Shown: positions 1-6,004 of the stretch, in pieces
Numbering within the stretch: the first letter of the stretch is position 1
Layout of the letters: each line of letters starts with the position of its first letter
Assembly: GCA_002361175.1 (NCBI GenBank)
Contig: DESG01000109.1
Location: 1-13,726 of the forward strand
Length of the DNA: 13,726 bases
Origin: Lachnoclostridium sp. UBA3320
Lineage (GTDB): Bacteria; Bacillota; Clostridia; Lachnospirales; Lachnospiraceae
Direction: 5' to 3'
Made by a program: the position numbers and the translations under genes
The notes under the pieces: model-generated
Databases searched by the model: none
What the model was told of the DNA's origin: nothing
What the model saw: only the letters and a program-made list of their open reading frames with translations

Positions 1-603
1 AACTGCTTTACCACTAGACGTACAGAATACAATTCCGCTTTGAATATTATTTTCACGAATATATTCTAATAAAAGCTTCCTAAGACCTTCTGGAATAAGT
101 GCTTTTCTCTGTTTTCTTTTGCAGTAAATATCCACTTCCCCTTTTTTTACACTTTCTGCTGTTATAAAAACAAGTTCACTGATTCTAAGCCCCATGGAAC
201 ACAAAGTCTGAATAATCATAGCAAGTCTTTTCTTCCCTTTATGCCATGCTGCCATTACAAGTTTTCTATATTCTTGCATTGACAAGTCAATCTTTTTAGA
301 TGCAAATGCATCGTTTTGTATACGGTAAAGTTTTACATTGAGCCCATACCAACCAAGATAATCAAATAACCTGTTGGCTGCTATAAGAAATGAATTTATA
401 CTAGAGAGTTTGTAGTTCTTTCCTGTCCTCAAGTCTTCTTTAAATTCAAGCATTAATCTTTTTGTAATTTCTCTTCCATCAGCATAGACCATTAATTTTC
501 TGATATCACAAACATACTTGCTTATAGTTGCTATGCTTTTTTCTTCTTCAATTAAATATTCTCTATATTCCTCTAGTATCTGTTCTGTAATAATATATAA
601 CAT
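1..603 (-). CDS. Tyrosine-type site-specific recombinase (phage integrase family), C-terminus beyond window
   Basis: Translation from the ATG at 601-603 gives 201 residues open to the window edge, so the 3' part of the gene is missing. Residues about 5-95 form a helical core-binding (SAM-like) domain. From about 105 the catalytic domain begins, with GLRISEL at 138-144, where Arg140 is the first catalytic arginine of the R-K-H-R-Y set. The following CKRKQRKALIP (161-171) is the beta-hairpin that normally carries the active-site lysine. The HxxR box and nucleophilic tyrosine would lie outside the window. An SD-like GAGGA sits 7 bases upstream of the ATG. These enzymes cut and rejoin DNA at specific sites; the target site is not visible. 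It could be a domesticated chromosomal recombinase, an invertase, or part of a mobile element. The family call is firm; the role is not known. Confidence 0.85.
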   Translation of the reverse strand, partial: MLYIITEQILEEYREYLIEEEKSIATISKYVCDIRKLMVYADGREITKRLMLEFKEDLRTGKNYKLSSINSFLIAANRLFDYLGWYGLNVKLYRIQNDAFASKKIDLSMQEYRKLVMAAWHKGKKRLAMIIQTLCSMGLRISELVFITAESVKKGEVDIYCKRKQRKALIPEGLRKLLLEYIRENNIQSGIVFCTSSGKAV

Positions 604-819
604 ATATATATCCTCGCTTTCTCTTTTAATGGCAATAATATTCTTTAATAATATTAAGCATGGTATGTTTATGGATTGCAAGTTTTTTTTACAATACTAA
701 TAAATTCACATATAAAAACAAATAGTATATACCAAAATAAGCCAGAACTAAGAGTACATACTCCTCTTAGCTCTGGCTAGTTTTTGTTTTTTTAACTAAC
801 TTACTGTTTTAGTTAATTA
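604..819. other. Intergenic spacer, largest gene-free stretch
   Basis: This AT-rich spacer lies between the fructokinase stop and the recombinase start. It holds the operon terminator hairpin at 740-778 and, nearer the fructokinase stop, a weaker all-but-AT inverted repeat (TTAACTAA at 792-799 and TTAGTTAA at 809-816, 9-base loop). The recombinase probably has its own promoter somewhere in 604-735, since it lies downstream of a terminator, but I found no convincing -35/-10 pair. Short open frames here have no coding character. Confidence 0.6.
733..793 (-). terminator. Intrinsic terminator of the uppP-to-fructokinase gene run
   Basis: A 15-bp stem (arms 740-754 and 764-778) encloses a 9-base loop. 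Read on the minus strand, every position pairs, with one G-U wobble in the RNA; read on the plus strand the same position is an A-C mismatch. The structure is therefore better built to work on minus-strand RNA. The stem is preceded by an A-rich stretch and followed by a modest U tract (TTATTTT). It lies about 40 bases after the fructokinase stop, which fits the end of the operon. The plus-strand side has a longer T run, but no plus-strand gene precedes it. Confidence 0.7.
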
Positions 820-1791
820 TTACTTTTGCTTGCTTTTTATCAAATCCTCTATCTCTTCTTTTGATGGCATTACACGAAGTGCGCCTTTCCTTGTAGTAAT
901 TAAAGAAGCAGCGGCATTGGCAAATGTCAGCATTTCTTGCATTTCTTTTTCACTATAGTCTTCAAGACCATGTTCTAATACATAATGTATTACACTTGCG
1001 CAAAATGTATCACCTGCGCCTGTGGTTTCTATTGTATTCTCCTGCAAGAATGGTGCTACCTCTGCACATTTTCCATTTATATATGCCCTACTTCCATCTT
1101 TGCCTAGAGAAAGTAAGATAAGTTTTATATTAAACTTTGATTGAAGATAAGCTATGCCTTTATCGTAGTCATCTTCACCAGTAAACCACTGAATTTCATT
1201 ATCAGAAATTTTCATAATATCGCACTGTGTCATACCATAAGTAATCTGTTCTTTTGCATCATCTAGTGATTTCCACAAAGGTTCACGAAGATTTGGGTCG
1301 AAAGAAATAATTGCTCCGTTTTCTTTTGCTAAAGATATTGCTTTCTTAGTTGCGTTGCGGCATATTTCATCTGTCATTGACAATGAACCGAAATGAAATA
1401 TACGACAGTTTTCAATCATACTGGTATTTAGTTCTTCTTCACGAAGCATCATATCTGCACCAGGGTTTCTATAGAAAGAAAAGTCCCTGTCTCCATCTTC
1501 AAAAGTATGTACAAAGGCAAGTGTTGTGTGAATTTCATCGTCTTTTACTAGTCCTTCAGTGCTAATGCCTGTTTCTATCAATGCCTGTTCAAGCTGTCTT
1601 CCAAACATATCTTGTCCGACTTTTCCTATAAAGCCAGTCTTATGTCCTAAACGATTTAACATTGCAAGAACATTACATGGAGCTCCTCCTGGGTTGGCTT
1701 CTAAGACTGGATTTCCCTGTTCGCTTGTACCATTTTCTGTAAAGTCTATTAATAGTTCACCAAGTGCTACTACATCGAATTTAGTATTCAT
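820..1791 (-). CDS. scrK: Fructokinase, PfkB/ribokinase-family sugar kinase
   Basis: This 323-residue cytosolic kinase is predicted to phosphorylate fructose to fructose 6-phosphate with ATP, feeding glycolysis. It has the usual length for the family. The N-terminus VVALGELLIDFTE and the substrate-side motif GGAPCN (residues 35-40) are typical of fructokinases. Near the C-terminus ETTGAGDTF ends at residue 263 and carries the catalytic aspartate Asp261 in GAGD, the second PfkB signature. I start at the ATG at 1789-1791, not at the upstream in-frame ATG at 1804-1806: a clear GGAGG (1800-1804) sits 8 bases before the inner ATG and overlaps the outer one, which itself has no ribosome site. It is the last gene of the run, 34 bases after the preceding stop. 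Family membership is firm; fructose rather than another sugar is inferred from motif resemblance. Confidence 0.85.
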   Translation of the reverse strand: MNTKFDVVALGELLIDFTENGTSEQGNPVLEANPGGAPCNVLAMLNRLGHKTGFIGKVGQDMFGRQLEQALIETGISTEGLVKDDEIHTTLAFVHTFEDGDRDFSFYRNPGADMMLREEELNTSMIENCRIFHFGSLSMTDEICRNATKKAISLAKENGAIISFDPNLREPLWKSLDDAKEQITYGMTQCDIMKISDNEIQWFTGEDDYDKGIAYLQSKFNIKLILLSLGKDGSRAYINGKCAEVAPFLQENTIETTGAGDTFCASVIHYVLEHGLEDYSEKEMQEMLTFANAAASLITTRKGALRVMPSKEEIEDLIKSKQK

Positions 1792-1798
1792 TTTTAAA

Positions 1799-1804
1799 AC
1801 CTCC
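1799..1804 (-). promoter_or_regulatory. Ribosome binding site deciding the fructokinase start
   Basis: The minus strand reads GGAGGT here, with 8 bases between GGAGG and the ATG at 1789-1791. The longer reading frame would start inside this site, so the shorter protein is preferred. Confidence 0.8.
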
Positions 1805-1825
1805 ATAAAATTAAATTTTTATTGA

Positions 1826-2467
1826 TTAAAATATAATTTTCTCCTCTAGTCCTATAAAATAACAGCATCCATTATACAGTCCATTTTCATATAATATACA
1901 TAGAATTTCACACATATTGTAATCTAATTTGTGGTAAACACGGTGCATAATCCATGGCATTCCTTCGATATATTCTCTTTTGCGGTTATCCAGTATATCC
2001 ATTGCCATTTGAAATTTGTGTAAATCTTGACTTTTCCATATTCCAAAGTCACATGACACATATGCTGCATTGTCTCCGTTTATATTGCATTTATCTGTAA
2101 TATATGATGTAAATGGACGCATATTATCTTTGTTATAAAAGATTTCATGCCAAATAATATCTTTATAATCTTTATTAGGAACAGTAACAGCGCAAAAGCT
2201 TGTCCTGCCATATTTTCCATGCTTTTCAACATAGACTACTTTATCTTTTGGAATCTTTGCTGCTGGTTCATCAAGCAACAATATCTTTTGCTCTATTAAA
2301 TGTTCCCAAACTGTTTTTTGAATTTTTTCAAAAGGCAGGGGATATTTTAAGTTTTCTTTAATATACTTTACAGAATATCCCTTGTCTGCCATATGGCATA
2401 TGGCACTTCCTCCAGCCACATCAAACACAAAATTGGAAAGTGCATTTTCAAAATATTTATTACTCAT
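1826..2467 (-). CDS. Conserved-looking protein of unknown function, 213 aa
   Basis: I do not recognise a characterised family. The protein is soluble, with no signal peptide or membrane segment. Residues about 20-65 (around ICHMADKGYSVKYIKENL, then a second amphipathic helix with KIQKTVWEHLIEQ) could form a small winged-helix-like unit, but this is only an impression. The central part (about 75-140) looks beta-rich, and the C-terminal third is helical and aromatic. It has eight cysteines (24, 92, 127, 139, 186, 190, 201, 202), the last two adjacent, but no recognisable metal-site spacing. It lies 13 bases after the fhs stop and 34 before the fructokinase start, so it is surely co-transcribed. 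No Shine-Dalgarno sequence precedes its ATG; reinitiation after fhs is a likely mode of translation. The coding call is strong because of length, position and codon pattern. Confidence 0.75.
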   Translation of the reverse strand: MSNKYFENALSNFVFDVAGGSAICHMADKGYSVKYIKENLKYPLPFEKIQKTVWEHLIEQKILLLDEPAAKIPKDKVVYVEKHGKYGRTSFCAVTVPNKDYKDIIWHEIFYNKDNMRPFTSYITDKCNINGDNAAYVSCDFGIWKSQDLHKFQMAMDILDNRKREYIEGMPWIMHRVYHKLDYNMCEILCILYENGLYNGCCYFIGLEEKIIF

Positions 2468-2480
2468 ATTTATGTTATAT

Positions 2481-4151
2481 TTACGATAATCCTGTTATCA
2501 CTCCATTATCAGTGACATCAATTCTTTCTGCTGCAGGATGCAGCGGAAGCCCTGGCATCGTCATTACAGTTCCTGTTATTGCAACAACAAATCCTGCTCC
2601 TGCTGATACATACACCTCACGTATATTCACATTAAAGCCTGTTGGTCTGCCAAGTTTGGTAGGGTCATCTGAAAGTGAGTACTGGTTTTTTGCCATACAT
2701 ACTGGCAGTTGACCATAGCCAAGTTTTTCAAGTCTGTCAATCGCACTTGAAGCTGCTGTATCATATGTTACACCTGAAGCGCCATATATCTCTTTAGCAA
2801 TTATTTCTATTTTCTCCCTTATTGGAAGTTTTTCGTCATAGAGAGGTGCATAGTTGCTTTCTTTTGTTTCAAGTGTATTTAGTATCTGTTTTGCAAGCTC
2901 TATGCCTCCGTCACCTCCATGTTCCCAAACTTCTGAAAGTGCAAATCCACAGTTCCTTTCTTCACAGTATTTTTTCACAAATTCTAGTTCGGCATCTGTG
3001 TCTGATATAAAACGGTTAAGTGCAACAACACAAGGTATATTGTATTTTGCTATATTTTCAATATGCTTTCCAAGGTTTTCTATGCCTTCTTTAAGTGCGT
3101 CTAAATTTTCTTCACTAAGACTGTTCTTTGGCACACCTCCATTGTATTTTAATGCACGTACAGTGGCAACAAGTACAGTGGCATTTGGTTTAAGACCTGC
3201 CATGCGACATTTAATGTCAAGGAATTTTTCAGCACCAAGGTCTGCACCAAATCCTGCTTCTGTAATAACAATATCTGCAAGTTTAAGTGCTGTTTTTGTT
3301 GCACGTACACTGTTGCAGCCATGTGCTATATTGGCAAATGGTCCGCCATGTACAAATGCTGGTGTATTTTCTACTGTCTGTATAAGGTTAGGTTTGATTG
3401 CATCTTTAAGAAGTGCTGCCATTGCACCAACAGCATTTAATTGTTTTGCGGTAACAGGTTCACCATCATAGTTGTACGCAACAATAATTCTGCCAATCCT
3501 CTCTTTTAAATCTTTTATATTTTCTGCAAGGCATAAAATAGCCATAATTTCTGATGCAACAGAAATTATAAAATGGTCTTCACGCACAACACCATCAACA
3601 GGTCGTCCAAGTCCTACTACAATATTTCTAAGAACTCTGTCATTCATGTCAACACAGCGTTTCCACACTATTTGATTAGTGTCTATGCCAAGCTTATTTC
3701 CCTGTTTTATATGGTTGTCAAGCATTGCTGCTAAAAGGTTATTAGCTGATGTTATTGCATGGAAATCTCCTGTAAAATGAAGATTTAAATCTTCCATAGG
3801 AACAACCTGTGCATATCCGCCCCCAGCAGCTCCTCCTTTAATTCCAAAACATGGTCCAAGTGATGGCTCACGCAGTGCTATTGCTGCTTTCTTGCCAAGT
3901 TTTGCCATAGCTTCGCCTATGCCAGCCGTTGTTGTTGTCTTGCCCTCTCCTGCAGGCGTAGGATTTATTGCTGTAACAAGTACAAGTTTTCCATCTTTAT
4001 TATCCTTTACTCGTTCCCAAAGTTCATCTGTAAGTTTTGCCTTGTATTTGCCGTAAAATTCTAGCTCGTCCTCAGATATGCCAAGCTTTTGTGCTACTTC
4101 ACGTATATGAAGCATTTTTGCTTCCTGTGCAATTTCAATATCAGATTTCAT
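2481..4151 (-). CDS. fhs: Formate-tetrahydrofolate ligase (10-formyl-THF synthetase)
   Basis: This cytosolic enzyme joins formate to tetrahydrofolate with ATP to give 10-formyl-THF, supplying one-carbon units for purines and, in acetogens, the methyl branch of the Wood-Ljungdahl pathway. At 556 residues it has the normal bacterial monofunctional length. The ATP-binding loop [11 protein letters not shown] is at 64-74, and the family signature [19 protein letters not shown] is at 94-112, followed by a HFTGDFHAI segment. Both signatures are intact, so activity is expected. The ATG is preceded by GGAGG with 7 bases spacing; this site overlaps the end of the upstream ATP-grasp gene, whose TGA stop lies only 3 bases before the fhs ATG, so translation is probably coupled. 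No acetogenesis genes are seen in the window, so a biosynthetic role is the safer reading. Confidence 0.97.
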   Translation of the reverse strand: MKSDIEIAQEAKMLHIREVAQKLGISEDELEFYGKYKAKLTDELWERVKDNKDGKLVLVTAINPTPAGEGKTTTTAGIGEAMAKLGKKAAIALREPSLGPCFGIKGGAAGGGYAQVVPMEDLNLHFTGDFHAITSANNLLAAMLDNHIKQGNKLGIDTNQIVWKRCVDMNDRVLRNIVVGLGRPVDGVVREDHFIISVASEIMAILCLAENIKDLKERIGRIIVAYNYDGEPVTAKQLNAVGAMAALLKDAIKPNLIQTVENTPAFVHGGPFANIAHGCNSVRATKTALKLADIVITEAGFGADLGAEKFLDIKCRMAGLKPNATVLVATVRALKYNGGVPKNSLSEENLDALKEGIENLGKHIENIAKYNIPCVVALNRFISDTDAELEFVKKYCEERNCGFALSEVWEHGGDGGIELAKQILNTLETKESNYAPLYDEKLPIREKIEIIAKEIYGASGVTYDTAASSAIDRLEKLGYGQLPVCMAKNQYSLSDDPTKLGRPTGFNVNIREVYVSAGAGFVVAITGTVMTMPGLPLHPAAERIDVTDNGVITGLS

Positions 4152-4154
4152 AAA

Positions 4155-4928
4155 TCAACCTCCATTTGCATCATACACATTAAATATCCAGTGTACATAA
4201 TCTTTTACTATATCATAGCTTGTACGCTCATAAAGCATACGTGAACCAGCCATCTCTTCAACTTCATTAAATAACATTTGACCATCTCTTGTAAGAATAA
4301 AATCTATACCTGCCATTCCAATCTTATTGCTGCCTAATGCTTTAACAAACTCCATTACATAGTTTTTTTGTATATCATTTAATTTATATTCTTCTGCGTT
4401 TCCATAAAGTGAATAATTTGAACGAAAATCGTTCCCTCCAGTGCGAAGCATAGCTGCATATATTTTGCCGCCAATAATGTATACACGTATATCAGAGCTG
4501 TCGCTGTCAATCTTTTCTTGTATAATACAGTCATGCCCTGATAGTTTATTCACTATTTCTCTGCGTTTTTTTAAATTTCTATTTACTTCAAGTAAAAAGA
4601 CTTCGTTCCCACCATGCCCATCTACAGACTTAATAACAATATCTTTTCCAAAACATCCAAGATTTGCCATAACTTTCTGCATATATTCAGTGCTTAGAAT
4701 CTTGGCAATATCCTTACTTTTTATAAGCAATGTCTGTGCTGTCCATTTCTTGTTTTTCACAGAATCTGTAATATGTTCTGACAGATATTTTGCTGCCTCA
4801 TATTTATTATTGCCAATATAAGTTAAATATGCAGGATTATAAATTCTTATACCTTGACTTTCATAAAACTGACTTACTTTAAAGTCTCTTGTTCTGTTAA
4901 TTACAATATCAGGCATTTTGTATTTCAT
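4155..4928 (-). CDS. RimK-like ATP-grasp ligase, second of a tandem pair (canonical-start form, likely N-truncated)
   Basis: The 257 residues from the first in-frame ATG cover the ATP-grasp fold: an ATP-binding lysine in IVIKSVDGHGGNEVF (97-111, Lys100) with its glycine-rich loop, the strand region QEKIDSDSSDIRVYIIGGK (137-155), FRSNYSLYG (168-176), and the metal-site segment NEVEEMAGSRMLY (221-233). ATP-grasp enzymes of this type activate a carboxylate as an acyl phosphate and join it to an amine; the substrates here are unknown. In the last motif the usual E-x-N pair reads E-x-E (Glu222, Glu224). The ATG has no ribosome site, and 41 further in-frame codons upstream encode what looks like the missing N-terminal domain, so this start is probably internal. 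It shares the operon with a paralogue just upstream and with fhs 3 bases downstream. The fold is firm and the function unassigned. Confidence 0.8.
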   Translation of the reverse strand: MKYKMPDIVINRTRDFKVSQFYESQGIRIYNPAYLTYIGNNKYEAAKYLSEHITDSVKNKKWTAQTLLIKSKDIAKILSTEYMQKVMANLGCFGKDIVIKSVDGHGGNEVFLLEVNRNLKKRREIVNKLSGHDCIIQEKIDSDSSDIRVYIIGGKIYAAMLRTGGNDFRSNYSLYGNAEEYKLNDIQKNYVMEFVKALGSNKIGMAGIDFILTRDGQMLFNEVEEMAGSRMLYERTSYDIVKDYVHWIFNVYDANGG

Positions 4929-4978
4929 ATAATTGTCATATGAAATATATTGGAACGAGATATCATATTTTGCTCCTT
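4925..4978 (-). promoter_or_regulatory. Possible 13-codon leader ORF coupled to the downstream ATP-grasp ATG
   Basis: AAGGAG at 4973-4978 lies 6 bases before an ATG at 4964-4966 that is out of frame with the ATP-grasp gene. It opens a 13-codon frame whose TGA (4925-4927) overlaps the ATP-grasp ATG (4926-4928) as ATGA, the classic arrangement for translational reinitiation. It offers a route to translate the 257-residue form. The same bases also read sensibly as protein in the ATP-grasp frame, so this may be coincidence. Confidence 0.3.
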
Positions 4979-5059
4979 CATTTTTAAATTTATCTATAAA
5001 AAATGTATTTTTAATGGCTTCATCACTATGGTAAATAATATACCCTTTTATTTTTTCAT
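4929..5059 (-). other. Orphan N-terminal coding segment of the second ATP-grasp ligase, reached through an A6 run
   Basis: From 5051 down to 4929 there are 41 codons in frame with the 257-residue ATP-grasp protein and free of stops. They begin IKGYIIYHSD and continue FIDKFKNEGAKYDISF, resembling the start of the neighbouring paralogue (IKGHIFVNSF then WLKEAAKKYGAELSII). There is no ATG, GTG or TTG in this frame; the frame closes with a TGA inside the upstream gene. An ATG at 5057-5059 followed by six A (5051-5056) leads into TAA, the stop of the upstream gene. One extra A, or a -1 slip, would give MKKIKGYIIYHSD, an ideal start. ATA at 5049-5051 lies 8 bases after an AAAGGAG and is another option. 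Confidence 0.65.
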
Positions 5060-6004
5060 CTCCTTTCCCTGATTTAAAATGTATTTTATTATTTCATCTG
5101 CAATATTAATGCCTGTGCAGTCGAATATATTTTTAAAATGAGCATTAGAATTAACTTCACATACAAGTAATGCTTCTTTGTCATTGTCCTTAAAAAGCAA
5201 ATCTATACCGCCAAAATCAATTCCAAGAACCTTTGCAGTTTTTATTGCAAGTTTGCACTCAGCTTCAGATGGTTTATAAGGCTTCATATGTGCGCCGCTT
5301 GTTATATTTGCTTTAAAGCTGCCATTTACACTGTAGCGATACATTGCGGCAACAGCACAATCTCCAACAACTTCAATTCTTACATCCCTGCCGCTGCTTT
5401 TACTTATAAATTTTTGATAAAGATGTGGAATACCACCAAGTTTTAGCACAAGTTTTTCAAGCTGTTCTCTATCTTTCACAAGATATACTTGCTTTCCAAA
5501 CGAACCATAACATTCCTTTACAATAAGCGGAAACGAAAATTCTTCTGCAACTTTATCAAGAAAAACGCTATCTGTATAACCTACATTTGTATAAGTCATA
5601 GGAGCAGTTATTGTAGGTATAATAGGTATCTTTTCTGTATCTGTCTTGTTTTGATTCCATTCCCATATTTTCTGATATGTGAGGGATTTATCATCACAAA
5701 CTGCTATAGAATCTATAGAGTTGTACACAGGTATTCCTATCCTCCTGCATATATACTCTACTTGTCTCCCAAGCCGTATATCTTTGTCCCAATAAATAAC
5801 AAATGAATCTTCTTTAAGAATATCTATAATTCTTTTTTCCAAGCTTGTTTTATATGAACAAAAAATATCAGAGTTTTTAATAATAGAAAGCTCTGCACCG
5901 TATTTTTTTGCAGCTTCTTTTAACCACTTATAATGTTGTGTAAATTTGTCTGTGTGTAAAAATGAATTTACAAATATATGTCCTTTTATATTAGAATCGC
6001 TCAT
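5048..6004 (-). CDS. RimK-family ATP-grasp ligase, first of a tandem pair
   Basis: This 318-residue cytosolic protein resembles RimK-type enzymes, which use ATP to add an amino acid to a carboxyl group of a protein, peptide or small molecule. An N-terminal pre-ATP-grasp domain spans about residues 1-125. ATP-grasp motifs follow: IVKECYGSFGKQVYLV (161-176, Lys163), GRDVRIEVVGD (205-215, like the RimK GRDIR box), FKANITSGA (230-238), and CEVNSNAHFKN (282-292) with the magnesium-binding Glu283 and Asn285, then a TGINIA-type tail as in RimK. I start at the ATG at 6002-6004: GGGGGTG lies 6 bases upstream, and the longer frame to 6094 only reads antiparallel shadow inside the translocase gene. It overlaps the translocase end by 14 bases, implying coupled translation. 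All key residues are present. Substrate unknown; the operon offers no decisive hint. Confidence 0.85.
   Translation of the reverse strand: MSDSNIKGHIFVNSFLHTDKFTQHYKWLKEAAKKYGAELSIIKNSDIFCSYKTSLEKRIIDILKEDSFVIYWDKDIRLGRQVEYICRRIGIPVYNSIDSIAVCDDKSLTYQKIWEWNQNKTDTEKIPIIPTITAPMTYTNVGYTDSVFLDKVAEEFSFPLIVKECYGSFGKQVYLVKDREQLEKLVLKLGGIPHLYQKFISKSSGRDVRIEVVGDCAVAAMYRYSVNGSFKANITSGAHMKPYKPSEAECKLAIKTAKVLGIDFGGIDLLFKDNDKEALLVCEVNSNAHFKNIFDCTGINIADEIIKYILNQGKEMKK

Noticed and set aside
632..655. Repeated AATAATATT in the spacer
   Set aside because: A short AT-only direct repeat, expected by chance in this composition.
518..700. Plus-strand 60-codon frame overlapping the recombinase start and spacer
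   Set aside because: Low-complexity Ser/Ile translation, antisense to the recombinase N-terminus and without a ribosome site.
620..735. Possible recombinase promoter (TTGCAA with TAATAT-like boxes on the minus strand)
   Set aside because: Spacing of about 19 bases and a poor -10 match in very AT-rich DNA; chance resemblance is likely.
1792..1806. Five extra N-terminal residues on fructokinase
   Set aside because: The only ribosome site overlaps the upstream ATG and is correctly spaced for the inner ATG at 1789-1791.
2854..3471. Plus-strand 205-codon open frame opposite fhs
   Set aside because: It is a shadow of the strongly conserved fhs coding strand; its translation is Ser/Ala/Pro-rich with no recognisable motif and no ribosome site.
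4152..4200. Riboswitch or leader upstream of fhs
   Set aside because: fhs starts 3 bases after the previous gene, so there is no room for a structured leader.
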